Source of the DNA: JAFGRR01 sp964563855
GTDB taxonomy: Bacteria; Planctomycetota; Phycisphaerae; UBA1845; Fen-1342
DNA: 51,834 nucleotides
Assembly: GCA_964563855.1 (NCBI GenBank)
Contig: CAZLYU010000024.1
Coordinates: forward strand, 1 to 51,834
Direction: 5' to 3'
In this document: positions 1-8,317 of the stretch, in pieces
How the letters are laid out: every line of letters begins with the position of its first letter
Numbering within the stretch: position 1 is the first letter of the stretch
Notes under the pieces: model-generated
What the model was told of the DNA's origin: nothing
What the model saw: the letters and a program-made list of their open reading frames with translations, nothing else
Databases searched by the model: none
Program-made: the position numbers and the translations under genes

Positions 1-1
1 C

Positions 2-1447
2 ATCGGCGTGAGCGACGGCATCTCGATGGGCACCGACGGCATGAGCTTCTCGCTGCAATCACGCGACCTTATCGCCGACTCCATCGAGACCGTGATGGCC
101 GCCCACTTCTATGACGCCGTCTTCGCACTGCCCGGTTGCGACAAGAACATGCCCGGCTGCCTCATCGCGATGGCCCGCCTCAACCGCCCCGGCATCATGG
201 TCTACGGCGGAACCATTCGTGCCGGCAAGTGCGGCGACCAGAAGCTCGATGTCGTCTCGGCGTTTCAGTCCTTCGGCGAGTTCACAGCCGGCCGCATCAA
301 CGAGCAGCAACGCGCCGACATTGTCCGCCACGCGTGCCCCGGCGCCGGCGCCTGCGGCGGCATGTACACCGCAAACACGATGAGCAGCGCGAGCGAAGCC
401 CTCGGCATGAGCTTGCCGTACAGCGCGTCCACCCCCGCCGAGAGCCCCGAGAAGCTCGACGAGTGCCAGCGGGCGGGCGCCGCGTTGCTGCACTTGCTCG
501 AACGCGACCTCAAGCCGCGCGACATCATGACCCGCACCGCCTTCGAGAACGCCATGGTCGTCACGATGGCGCTCGGCGGCAGCACCAACGCTGTGCTCCA
601 CCTCATCGCGATGGCCCGCGCCGCCGAGGTCGAACTCACCATCGACGACTTCCAGTCGGTCAGCGACCGCATCCCATTCCTCGCCGACCTCAAGCCCAGC
701 GGCCAGTACGTCATGGAGGATCTGCACCGGGTCGGCGGCACGCCCGCGGTCATGAAATACCTGCTCGCCAAGGGCTTGCTCGACGGATCGTGCCTCACCG
801 TTACTGGCCAGACGCTCGCTGAGAACCTCGCCGACCTCCCCGATCTCACGCCCGGACAAACCGTCGTGCACCCGCTCGAAGCCCCACTCAAAGCGAGCGG
901 CCACATCCGCATCCTCCGCGGCAATCTCGCCCCCGACGGCGCCGTCGCCAAGATCACCGGCAAAGAGGGCGAGCGTTTCAGCGGTCCGGCGCGCTGCTAC
1001 GACAGCGAAGAGCAGATGCTGGCGGGCTTCGAGGCCGGCGAGATTCAGAAAGGCGACGTGATCGTCATTCGATTCGAAGGTCCGCAAGGCGGACCCGGAC
1101 TCCCAGAAATGCTCACCCCGACCTCCGCCATCATGGGCGCCGGCATGGGCCAGGAAGTCGCGATCATCACCGACGGCCGTTTCAGCGGCGGCAGCCACGG
1201 CTTCATCGTCGGCCACATCACCCCCGAAGCCCAGGTCGGCGGCCCGCTCGCATTACTGCACAACGGCGATGTCGTGACCATCGACGCGATCAGCAACACG
1301 CTCGACGTCGACCTGACGAACGAAGAACTCACCCGCCGCCGCGCCGCCTGGACCGCGCCGCCGCTCAAAGCCACCCGCGGAACGCTGGCGAAGTACATCC
1401 GCTGTGTGAAGAGCGCGAGCGAGGGATGCGTGACGGACGAGGGGTAG
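2..1447 (+). CDS. ilvD: Dihydroxy-acid dehydratase, 5' end cut by window edge
   Basis: IlvD converts 2,3-dihydroxy-3-methylbutanoate (and the isoleucine-pathway analogue) to the 2-oxo acid in branched-chain amino acid synthesis, in the cytoplasm, using an Fe-S cluster. The reading frame is open from the first complete codon and starts within the conserved GVSDGISMGT stretch, so roughly the first 80 residues lie outside the window; about 481 of the usual 550-600 residues are present. Cluster cysteines are visible in LPGCDKNMPG and in CPGAGACGGMYTANTMS, and the C-terminal TDGRFSGGSHGF signature of the family is intact. It converges on the methyltransferase gene, with a hairpin between them. Identification is firm; the cluster type ([2Fe-2S] or [4Fe-4S]) cannot be told from this. 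Confidence 0.96.
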   Translation: MGVSDGISMGTDGMSFSLQSRDLIADSIETVMAAHFYDAVFALPGCDKNMPGCLIAMARLNRPGIMVYGGTIRAGKCGDQKLDVVSAFQSFGEFTAGRINEQQRADIVRHACPGAGACGGMYTANTMSSASEALGMSLPYSASTPAESPEKLDECQRAGAALLHLLERDLKPRDIMTRTAFENAMVVTMALGGSTNAVLHLIAMARAAEVELTIDDFQSVSDRIPFLADLKPSGQYVMEDLHRVGGTPAVMKYLLAKGLLDGSCLTVTGQTLAENLADLPDLTPGQTVVHPLEAPLKASGHIRILRGNLAPDGAVAKITGKEGERFSGPARCYDSEEQMLAGFEAGEIQKGDVIVIRFEGPQGGPGLPEMLTPTSAIMGAGMGQEVAIITDGRFSGGSHGFIVGHITPEAQVGGPLALLHNGDVVTIDAISNTLDVDLTNEELTRRRAAWTAPPLKATRGTLAKYIRCVKSASEGCVTDEG

Positions 1448-1478
1448 GGGATCGCGGCGTGTTGAACGCGGCCGTCGG

Positions 1479-1499
1479 CGCGATCGGCGTGTGATCGCG
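1479..1499. terminator. Hairpin between convergent genes
   Basis: CGCGATC (1479-1485) and GATCGCG (1493-1499) form a perfect 7-bp stem with a 7-nt loop in the short space between the end of ilvD and the end of the convergent methyltransferase. There is no T-tract on either side, so it would be a factor-independent terminator only by structure. It could serve both strands. Confidence 0.4.
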
Positions 1500-1504
1500 G
1501 CTCG

Positions 1505-2422
1505 CTACACCGCCCCACGCCAGACCCGGCGGACCGCCGCCGCCGCGACGCACCGAGCTTCCCGATCCTCGGCTTCGACGTAGCTGGCCAGAGCGCGATC
1601 GAGCGCGCGCGGCAGTTCGCCCGCCAACTCGCGCACTTCGTCGGCCAGCGCCGCTCGCTCCGCCGCGCTCGACCCGCGCGCGTCGCGCAGCCGGCCGAGG
1701 ATTTGCTCCAATCGGCTCACCAGGTCGATCTCTGGCTTGCGTGCGGTGAGTACACCGGTTTCGCCTTGCAGCGTGAATTCCTCGATGTCGAACCCCATGC
1801 GTTCGTAGAGCCGCATCAGACCCTGCGCGTCGTGGTAGAAGTATTGCCCGGGCGTGGGCTGACCGCCGCGCTCCCAGCCGAGCGTCCACTGCTGCCGATC
1901 GCGCGACTGCGATGCGCCGTCAACCGCGTAGTGGACGACGACGCGACCGCCCGGGCGGAGCACGCGGGCGAACTCCGCGATATAGCTCAGGTTGTCAGGC
2001 GGAGCGATGTGCACAAACACGTCGTAGCTGAAGATGAGGTCGACGCCATCGGTGTCGACCGGACCTAGCGAGGAGCCGTCGACGACGTGAAACTGAACGT
2101 TGCCGAGGCCGGCATCGCGACACCGTTGCGCGGCCCGCGCGATCATCGCTTCCGAGACATCGCACACGACCAGGCGCTCGACGGCGGGCGCGAGGCGTAC
2201 GGTGTACTTGCCGCCGCCCGCGCCGATCTCGAGCGCGACCGTGTCGGAGCGGAGCCACGGCCTTGCGAATCGGTCAAATCGACCGATCGCGCATCGCTCG
2301 GTTCCCCATTCGTCGCCAAGATGCGTGTGTGTTTCGGAGAACCGGTCGCACCATTGAGCGCTGTAGGTGTTCCAGTCGGCGGCATAGTGATTGGGATTCT
2401 CTTTTTTGATCGACATGCACAT
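1505..2422 (-). CDS. SAM-dependent class I methyltransferase
   Basis: A Rossmann-fold methyltransferase of about 305 residues. Motif I is seen as ALEIGAGGGKYT, the acidic end of strand 2 as VCDVSEAM, and a post-motif block as FARVLRPGGRVVVHY, as in the Methyltransf_11/25 families. The substrate is not evident. The roughly 70 residues after the catalytic domain are Ala/Arg/Glu-rich and probably helical. I chose the ATG at 2422 (MCMSIKK...); a second ATG follows two codons later and a GTG lies five codons upstream, none with a strong Shine-Dalgarno. It stands alone, divergent from the PEP-CTERM-like gene and convergent with ilvD. Confidence 0.8.
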   Translation of the reverse strand: MCMSIKKENPNHYAADWNTYSAQWCDRFSETHTHLGDEWGTERCAIGRFDRFARPWLRSDTVALEIGAGGGKYTVRLAPAVERLVVCDVSEAMIARAAQRCRDAGLGNVQFHVVDGSSLGPVDTDGVDLIFSYDVFVHIAPPDNLSYIAEFARVLRPGGRVVVHYAVDGASQSRDRQQWTLGWERGGQPTPGQYFYHDAQGLMRLYERMGFDIEEFTLQGETGVLTARKPEIDLVSRLEQILGRLRDARGSSAAERAALADEVRELAGELPRALDRALASYVEAEDREARCVAAAAVRRVWRGAV

Positions 2423-2843
2423 CCGTATCGGCGCCACTCGCGTAATCAGGTGACGTCGGGATCGGCGGCATCAGGAAATGTCCTATAAGCTTGATTTCCT
2501 TGGATGAGTCTGCATAAGCCTTTGTTAAGGGCCCGGTAATGTGTTACCATCACTGTCGCGGGAAAGATGGCATGGACGCCCATCAGTTAGTTGCGGTGCA
2601 AGGGGCCGAGCAGATTCCGCGGACGCTGTATTGAGTCTTTGCGGAGTTTGCGCGTGCGGCCCGGCAGTCGCCCTCGCCTCATGCGGCTCCCCAGCGGAGC
2701 GCCATGTGGTCGGGAATTGCTGTCCGTATCGGACTGACTATTTAGATTTTGCTGAGTGAGACGGCGGTCTCGTGTAGCGGTGGTCGCTACGAACCGGATC
2801 GCTGGCTTCGTGTGATCACGCTTTCCATTTGAGGGAGAAGAGA
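2423..2843. other. Divergent intergenic region, no gene seen
   Basis: About 420 bases between the starts of two divergent genes, with lower GC than its neighbours around 2460-2550. Two inverted repeats stand out: AGGAAAT (2473-2479) with ATTTCCT (2494-2500), and GGTAA-TGTG-TTACC (2535-2548). Either could be an operator or a leader hairpin. No convincing promoter hexamer pair was found; TATTTA near 2740 preceded by TTGCTG is a weak possibility for the rightward gene. No coding frame here looks real. Confidence 0.4.
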
Positions 2844-3563
2844 ATGGATCGACGTCTGATTGTTGTTGCTTGCAGCTGCGTCGTCGCGGCTGCCGCCCAC
2901 GCCGGATTTTCGCCCATCGGGGCCGGCTCGCCGGGCGAGCCGTCATTGGCCTCCGCGTTGAACAGCGCCTATGGCGCCGGCGCGGTCAACATCGAGGGTA
3001 CGTTCACCCTCGGCGACTACACTTTCGAGCGCCTGCATGACACCGGCGCCGCGGGTCTGGTTGACCTGCAGAACCCGTTCGGCTTCGCCGGCGCCGCCGA
3101 GACGTTCGCTGACGGCGTGACGGACTTCGAGGCCCGCGTTCGCTTCGCCGCGAACACCAACACTCTCGCTTGGAAGGACACCGCGAGCGGTGTGGAGCAG
3201 GACATCCTCACCTTCACTGGGCCGAACAATCAGGTCAATCCTGGTCTCACCACCACCGCCTCGCTCAGCACCGACTTCAGCTTCGTTCTGAAGGGCCCCG
3301 ACACCGGCCCGGCTGGCTACAGCTCGATCGCGGCGAACAATGGCGCGGCTGGCGATCGTCTGGTCGTCTTCGCGCTGTCGCGTAACACCGACGGTCGTCA
3401 GGGTCTGCTCCTCGCGTGGGAAGACCGCGACGTGAACGCGGCCGGTGAAGATGACTTCCAGGACTTCGTCGTCGAGTTGCTCGCCATTCCGTCGCCCAGC
3501 GCTGTGTTGCTTGGCCTGGTCGGCCTCAGCGGTCTTGCCGGCGTCGCTCGCCGCTTCCGCTAG
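2844..3563 (+). CDS. Secreted protein with PEP-CTERM-like sorting tail
   Basis: A 239-residue exported protein of unknown function. The N-terminus (MDRRLIVVACSCVVAAAAHA) is a signal peptide. The C-terminus reads IPSPSAVLLGLVGLSGLAG followed by VARRFR: a short proline motif, a hydrophobic helix and a basic tail, the layout of PEP-CTERM sorting signals, but with PSPS where PEPS is usual. Such proteins are processed by an exosortase and displayed on or released from the cell surface; no exosortase lies in the window. The ATG at 2844 is preceded by GAGGGAGAAG, which favours it over the in-frame TTG at 2829. The central region is rich in Ala, Gly, Asn and Thr with no recognised enzyme motif. Confidence 0.75.
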   Translation: MDRRLIVVACSCVVAAAAHAGFSPIGAGSPGEPSLASALNSAYGAGAVNIEGTFTLGDYTFERLHDTGAAGLVDLQNPFGFAGAAETFADGVTDFEARVRFAANTNTLAWKDTASGVEQDILTFTGPNNQVNPGLTTTASLSTDFSFVLKGPDTGPAGYSSIAANNGAAGDRLVVFALSRNTDGRQGLLLAWEDRDVNAAGEDDFQDFVVELLAIPSPSAVLLGLVGLSGLAGVARRFR

Positions 3564-3602
3564 TCGGAAGGCACAAGTCGCGAATCATCGTGCAGCGGCG
3601 AT

Positions 3603-3622
3603 CGAAGCCCCAACGGGCTTCG
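3603..3622 (+). terminator. Terminator-like hairpin after the PEP-CTERM-like gene
   Basis: CGAAGCCC (3603-3610), a CAAC loop and GGGCTTCG (3615-3622) form a perfect 8-bp stem about 40 bases past the stop codon. No T-run follows, but the position and stability fit a terminator. Confidence 0.5.
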
Positions 3623-3817
3623 GGCGCCGCCGTTGCGCTTGCACAGTTGAGAGAGCCGCTCATCGCTGGATCACCGAGAGGTCAGCACCGCTGACCCGTA
3701 AGTGGCTGCGGAAGCTGATGCAGCTTCGAAAAACACGACTCGGTTTCCGTGACCCACGCCGCCCCCCGGATCGCCTCCGCGCTATCCGTTCGCGGCCGCA
3801 GGTACACCGCCCTGGTT

Positions 3818-4018
3818 TCACCCTGCGCGGCGAACCGCTGCGTCGTCCTGGAGCTGCGCGAGCAACCTTGTTACGGCGTCCTCAATTCGCCGACGGGTCA
3901 GGTACTCGTTGGCGAGAATCTCGCGACGAATACGGCGCAGCTTGGTGTTGAGCGCGGCATCAACGCCCTCGGTTCGACGTGAATTGATTGAGTGGGTCTG
4001 TTGAAGCGTCTTAGCCAT
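3818..4018 (-). CDS. Small protein resembling the C-terminus of FlgM anti-sigma-28
   Basis: A 66-residue protein. Its Shine-Dalgarno AAAGAGGA sits 8 bases before the ATG, which supports a real gene. Residues 28-55 (LRRIRREILANEYLTRRRIE and on) match the pattern of the FlgM C-terminus: a helix, a short exposed segment of the type 'I..GEY..D...IA', then a second helix ending in a leucine-rich run. FlgM binds and inhibits the flagellar sigma factor FliA. The window carries flagellar genes elsewhere (28987-33053), so a flagellar anti-sigma role is plausible, though the protein is shorter than typical FlgM (about 90-100 residues). The match is by eye; it may instead be an unrelated small helical protein. 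Confidence 0.55.
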   Translation of the reverse strand: MAKTLQQTHSINSRRTEGVDAALNTKLRRIRREILANEYLTRRRIEDAVTRLLAQLQDDAAVRRAG

Positions 4019-4289
4019 CTGAACGATTCCTCTTTCACGGTCTTGTTCGCGGTCGGGTCTGCAAGCGACACCGCCGACGTTGAATAGATCGAGCGGCGGC
4101 CGGCGTCGAATTCTGTGGAAGTGAGCTGAAAGGGACGCTCAGGCTCCCGATCGCTTTCCGCAATCTCTCCACCCTAACGCTCTTGGTGGTTCGAAAACGA
4201 TCTGTGTTAATTTGGGTAAAGTGTCGGCCCGCACAAAGTAGGCCCAGGCCGCTCGGCGCAGCGCAACAAGTGCGCGGCGTCCACCAGGC

Positions 4290-4766
4290 CTATCCCAGGC
4301 CGCCGCGCCGACGGGTGGCGCGATCCATCTCGCGCTTGTGCTCGCGTGCTTTGATCGACTCGCGTTTATCCGCGTGCGTCTTGCCCTTCGCGAGCGCGAC
4401 GCTGACTTTGGCCAGACCGCGGTCGTTAAAGTAGATCGAGAGCGGCACCAGCGTCAGCCCTCGCTGGGTGACCTTCTGCCGCCATTTGTTGATTTCTCGA
4501 CGATGCAGTAGCAATTTCCGGTCGCGAACGGGTTCCGGAGATTGGTTGCCGGCGTGGTCGTAAGGCGTGATATTGCATCCACGCAGGAACAGCTCGTCGC
4601 CGCGAATCACCGCGTACGACTCCTCCAACGTCGCTTTCCCGGCCCGCAGGCTCTTGACCTCGGGCCCGGTCAGAACGATTCCGGCTTCGGCCGTTTCGAG
4701 CAATTCGTACTCGAACCGGGCTCGTTTGTTGCGTATGGATGGGGGTGATTGTGGACGGGTCTTCAT
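4290..4766 (-). CDS. smpB: SsrA-binding protein SmpB
   Basis: SmpB binds tmRNA and delivers it to stalled ribosomes for trans-translation. The 158-residue product has the family length and signatures: NKRARFEYELLE near the start, GIVLTGPEVKSLR, the EINKW segment, the LVPLSIYFNDRG strand, and the basic C-terminal tail with GKTHADKRE that folds into the ribosomal mRNA channel. The start is the ATG at 4766, 119 bases before the divergent sigma-factor start. The tmRNA gene (ssrA) is not in this window. Confidence 0.97.
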   Translation of the reverse strand: MKTRPQSPPSIRNKRARFEYELLETAEAGIVLTGPEVKSLRAGKATLEESYAVIRGDELFLRGCNITPYDHAGNQSPEPVRDRKLLLHRREINKWRQKVTQRGLTLVPLSIYFNDRGLAKVSVALAKGKTHADKRESIKAREHKREMDRATRRRGGLG

Positions 4767-4885
4767 AGGCGTCGTTAAAGTGTAATGGATCGATGACGGA
4801 TCATCCGCAACCAGATTGCAGGCCTGTGGGTATGAGCCAACAGAACAGTCACACGCGATTCGCTGAGGCCGCCGACGGAGGCGAC

Positions 4886-5476
4886 ATGCCGCGACGCGAA
4901 GAACAACGGTGCATCGAACGCGCCAAGCGTGGCGACGCGGAGGCGTTTCGCACGCTGGTCGAGACGTATCAGGAACGCCTCTACGCGTTCGTGTGGCGGG
5001 TGGTGCGCAATCACCACGAGGCGGAAGATCTGTGCCAAGCCGCGTTCGTGAAAGCTTATCAGTCGTTGGCGAGTTATCGCCGCGAATACGCCTTCAGCAC
5101 CTGGCTCTACACCATCGCCTACCGCCTCAGCCTGAATCTCCTGCGCAAGCGAAAACGCCAGACCGGCGAATTCGACTCGACCCGGCTGCAGGCGACCGAT
5201 CCACCACCCGACGAGACGCTGGCCGAGAGCGAAGACGCGCGTCGCCTGAAGCACATGATCTGGCAGGCGGTCGAAGAACTCACGCCGGCGCAGCGCGCGT
5301 GCATCACGCTCTTCTACCGCGAGTCGCAGAGTTGCCAGGCCATCGGCAGCGTGCTCGGAATCCCGGCGGTCACGGTGAAGAGTCACTTGCACCGGGCGCG
5401 CGAGAAGCTGGCGAAGCGGTTGCGAAGTGCCGACGTGTCAGACAGCTCGTTACAACGGGTCATGCGAACCGCGTGA
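4886..5476 (+). CDS. ECF-type RNA polymerase sigma factor
   Basis: A sigma-70 family ECF factor of about 196 residues. Region 2 is clear (AFRTLVETYQERLYAFVWRV, then NHHEAEDLCQAAFVKAYQSL and FSTWLYTIAYRLSLNLLRKR), followed by a short linker and region 4 (LTPAQRACITLFYRESQSCQ, then the helix-turn-helix IPAVTVKSHLHRAREKL). I chose the ATG at 4886, preceded by GGAGG at 5-6 bases, over the in-frame ATG at 4793, because ECF factors begin about 10-15 residues before region 2. It is followed 14 bases later by an anti-sigma factor gene, the usual partner. The signal it responds to is not visible. Confidence 0.92.
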   Translation: MPRREEQRCIERAKRGDAEAFRTLVETYQERLYAFVWRVVRNHHEAEDLCQAAFVKAYQSLASYRREYAFSTWLYTIAYRLSLNLLRKRKRQTGEFDSTRLQATDPPPDETLAESEDARRLKHMIWQAVEELTPAQRACITLFYRESQSCQAIGSVLGIPAVTVKSHLHRAREKLAKRLRSADVSDSSLQRVMRTA

Positions 5477-5490
5477 GGAGTTGCGTCCGG

Positions 5491-6144
5491 ATGTCGATGG
5501 ATTGCACCGAATTCGAACAGCTCGTCGACCCCTATCTGAGCGGCGAACTTTCCGGCGTGTTTCGCCTCGAGATGGACGCCCATCGGCTGCGCTGCCCACG
5601 TTGCCAGCAAACCGTCGCGATGCTCGAGTCACTGCGTGACGCACTGCGCAGCGACAGCGACACGCCCCGACTCTCGGATGATTTCGCCGATCGCGTGATG
5701 GCGGCTGTGCATGAACGGCGTATGGCGCCAGAACCCAACGCGCCGCGCCGATTACTGCTGTGGGCGCCCGGGTTGGCCGCCGCCGCGGCCGTGCTCGTCT
5801 TCAGTCTCTGGCCGCAGTCCGTCACGCCGGCGTCCGAGCGCGACGAGCCCGCGCCCGGCATCACCGTGCTGGCGCCAGCCGGAGATGGCGCCCAGCAATT
5901 GGCGATCTTCAACGAGGTGCTCGACCGAATCGAGTCGCGCATTCACCAAATGCACCAGGCCGGGCGCTCGATCACGTCCGACACGGTCCAACTCGCCGAG
6001 TATCTCAATCTTGACCTTCCAGCGGACGTCGCCGCCCAAACCCACGAACTCTTGGCGTCTGATCCGTTCACCGGTTTCTGGAAGGCGCTCGTCCCGCCGG
6101 CCGCATCGCCGCTTGATCGCTCCGGCGACGAGTTCGCACTCTAG
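5491..6144 (+). CDS. Membrane anti-sigma factor with zinc-finger (ZAS) domain
   Basis: A 217-residue partner of the preceding ECF sigma factor. Near the N-terminus, HRLRCPRC gives the HxxxCxxC zinc motif of anti-sigma (ZAS) domains, which sequester region 2/4 of ECF factors. A single membrane helix follows around residues 85-105 (LLLWAPGLAAAAAVLVFSLW), placing the remaining C-terminal 110 residues in the periplasm as a possible sensor part. ATG 5491 has GAGGAG 10 bases upstream; an in-frame GTG at 5473 overlaps the sigma-factor stop and is an alternative. The three genes at 4886-8151 have gaps of only 12-14 bases and are probably one operon. Confidence 0.85.
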   Translation: MSMDCTEFEQLVDPYLSGELSGVFRLEMDAHRLRCPRCQQTVAMLESLRDALRSDSDTPRLSDDFADRVMAAVHERRMAPEPNAPRRLLLWAPGLAAAAAVLVFSLWPQSVTPASERDEPAPGITVLAPAGDGAQQLAIFNEVLDRIESRIHQMHQAGRSITSDTVQLAEYLNLDLPADVAAQTHELLASDPFTGFWKALVPPAASPLDRSGDEFAL

Positions 6145-6156
6145 CGCGATGTCGCG

Positions 6157-8151
6157 ATGATCCTCAGCCGTCACTTGCTAGCAGCGCTGATGGCGGTGGC
6201 GGCTTTCGGCGACACCAGGTCGCCGCCACCGCTCACGCATTACGCCCCCGCCTCTACCGGGCTGTACGTCGAGGTCAACGACTCGGCGGACCTGCTGCTG
6301 GCGCTTTCCGCCCCCGAACTCTGGTCGGCCCTCGCGGAACTGGCCGGGCAGCCGGCCGATGCGCCCGACGCCGCCGGCTGGCGACGCGAACTCGAACGAA
6401 CCCTCGGAATGAGCATCAACGAAGTCGCCCATCGGCTCGTGAGCGGCAGCGTCGCGTTGATCGGCGAAGGGCCGCTTCGCACACAGGACCCAGTCGTCAT
6501 CTGCCGGCCCGCGCGCGAGATCAACTTCGACGCCTTGCTGCGCTCTGTGCAGCGCGACGCCATGCCCGATTCACCAAACATCCTCAAGCTCACACCCACG
6601 ATCGGCGCCACGGCGTCGTCTGATGCGATGGCGTTCGGCGATCCCCGTCGCGCCGACGGCATGTTTCGCGTCATCGCGAAGCGACTGCACGGCGAAGGTG
6701 ACGCCGACCCGTTGAGTTTGGATCCCGCACTGCAGCGTTTGCTCGGTCGCGCACGACCCGGGCTCAGCGGATTCGCTTTCGCCCGTCTCAGCGACGCGCG
6801 CCCCCCGCTCACGACGCAGCCGGTCGCCGAGCGCACCGTGGTTCCGCGGCTGCCGGCGCCGTTGCGCGGCGCGTCGACGGCGTTGCTCACGCTCCATCGC
6901 GACGGGCGCCGCTTGCACCTCAGCCTGCTCGGCGACGGGTCAGGGGCGCTCGAAGCGCCGCCGGGCGAACTGCTCTCGCTCGTGCAGCGGCTGCCGGACG
7001 ACACGCTGGCTGCGTGGGGCGGGCATGTCGACTATGCGGCTTTGCGGTCAACCGCGACGCGGATTCCGGAAGCCAACCTGACGCGCATTCTCATCTCGCC
7101 GCAAGACCCCGTGCTGGCCCGTCTCGCGGCGGAATTGCGCTCCGCGATTTGCATCGCGATTGGCGCCGTCGAGCGCTCTGGTCCGCAGCCGCCGACTCCC
7201 GCCGCCGCCGTGCTGCTGCGGATGCGCGATGTGGATGCGGCGTCGGAGACGCTGGACGTGCTGCTGCGCACCTGGGTTTCGTTGTACAACCTGCTGGCGT
7301 TGCAACGCGGACTGCCGACCCTCGAACGACCCGAGCCGCTCCAGGTCGCCGGCCTGACCGCCCAGCGCGTCGATCTGGCGCCTGTGCTGAAGCGCTTCGC
7401 TCCAGCGGGGCTGGAGCGCGTCGAGCTTTGCTGGATGGCTCACGAAGATGCGTTCATCATCGCCACCGATCGCGAGTGGCTCGAGCGCGTCTTGCAGAGC
7501 CGTATGGGTCGCGCTCGCGGACTGGCCGGCGTGTTGCGAACCACCGACGAACCGATCGCCGCCAACTCTGAATCGATCGCCGTCGCGCAAACCCGCGCGA
7601 TCGGCACGTTGGGCGCCGCCTGGCTCGACTTTCTCGAAGCGCAGGCGCCCGCGGTGTTGAGCGAATCCTTTTGGCGGGCGCGTCAGCCAAGACAGCCGCA
7701 ACTCGGGATTCGCGTCACACAGAGCGCCGAGCGGCGAGCGTTGGTTGTCACACAGGTGGATCTCAACGGGCCGGCGGATCGCCTGCTCGAAGTCGGCGAC
7801 CGCATCGTCGGCTGCGAGGGGCGCCTCTTTGCACAGGAGCAGCCCGTACGCGAAGTCCGCCAGGCACTGCTCGACCGCGCCGCGTCACGCTGGTTCGACG
7901 TCATCATCGAGCGCGGCGGCGATCAGTTCACCGTGCGGCTCCCACTGCCGTTTGTCGATCCGATCGCCGTCTTGCGGCGTTGGGTCGCGGTGGGGCGGGT
8001 TGTCGAGTCGGTCGTCTACGCGGACGACGCCGCCCGCGCCGACGGTCCGTGTGCGGCGATCACGGTCAATCTTCAGCCTGCAGCGGTTGAACTCGCTGAT
8101 CAGCTCCGACCCCGCCCCGCGACCGCGGGGGCGCAATCGGACCAAGATTGA
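6157..8151 (+). CDS. Secreted PDZ-domain protein in the sigma/anti-sigma operon
   Basis: A 664-residue exported protein that starts 12 bases after the anti-sigma stop. An N-terminal signal peptide (LLAALMAVAAFG) precedes a long region of mixed alpha/beta character, LYVEVNDSADLLLALSAPEL and onward, of a type seen in planctomycete proteins annotated DUF3352-like; I cannot confirm that family by eye. Residues about 512-598 form a PDZ domain: PQLGIRVTQ, then VTQVDLNGPADRLLEVGDRI and RWFDVIIERGGDQFTVRLPL. No protease catalytic triad was found, so this is not a DegP-type protease. It may relay envelope signals to the anti-sigma factor, an inference from operon position only. Confidence 0.75.
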   Translation: MILSRHLLAALMAVAAFGDTRSPPPLTHYAPASTGLYVEVNDSADLLLALSAPELWSALAELAGQPADAPDAAGWRRELERTLGMSINEVAHRLVSGSVALIGEGPLRTQDPVVICRPAREINFDALLRSVQRDAMPDSPNILKLTPTIGATASSDAMAFGDPRRADGMFRVIAKRLHGEGDADPLSLDPALQRLLGRARPGLSGFAFARLSDARPPLTTQPVAERTVVPRLPAPLRGASTALLTLHRDGRRLHLSLLGDGSGALEAPPGELLSLVQRLPDDTLAAWGGHVDYAALRSTATRIPEANLTRILISPQDPVLARLAAELRSAICIAIGAVERSGPQPPTPAAAVLLRMRDVDAASETLDVLLRTWVSLYNLLALQRGLPTLERPEPLQVAGLTAQRVDLAPVLKRFAPAGLERVELCWMAHEDAFIIATDREWLERVLQSRMGRARGLAGVLRTTDEPIAANSESIAVAQTRAIGTLGAAWLDFLEAQAPAVLSESFWRARQPRQPQLGIRVTQSAERRALVVTQVDLNGPADRLLEVGDRIVGCEGRLFAQEQPVREVRQALLDRAASRWFDVIIERGGDQFTVRLPLPFVDPIAVLRRWVAVGRVVESVVYADDAARADGPCAAITVNLQPAAVELADQLRPRPATAGAQSDQD

Positions 8152-8317
8152 AACTCGGTCTGCCGAAGACCGCGATAGGGGGGCTCAGAGGCGACGCATT
8201 CTGGGGCCGCTTCGGTTTTCCCACCCGGGATCGAAATTCCGCAACCTACAATGACTGATCGCGCGACGAGCGCTGCGCGCGAGCGTGTTCGATCGCGCTT
8301 CGAGGAGGGCGGCAGGC

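Noticed and set aside
59..1216. Long minus-strand open frame (385 codons) opposite ilvD
   Set aside because: It is the shadow of the conserved ilvD frame; composition is Ala/Gly/Val/His-rich with no recognisable family.
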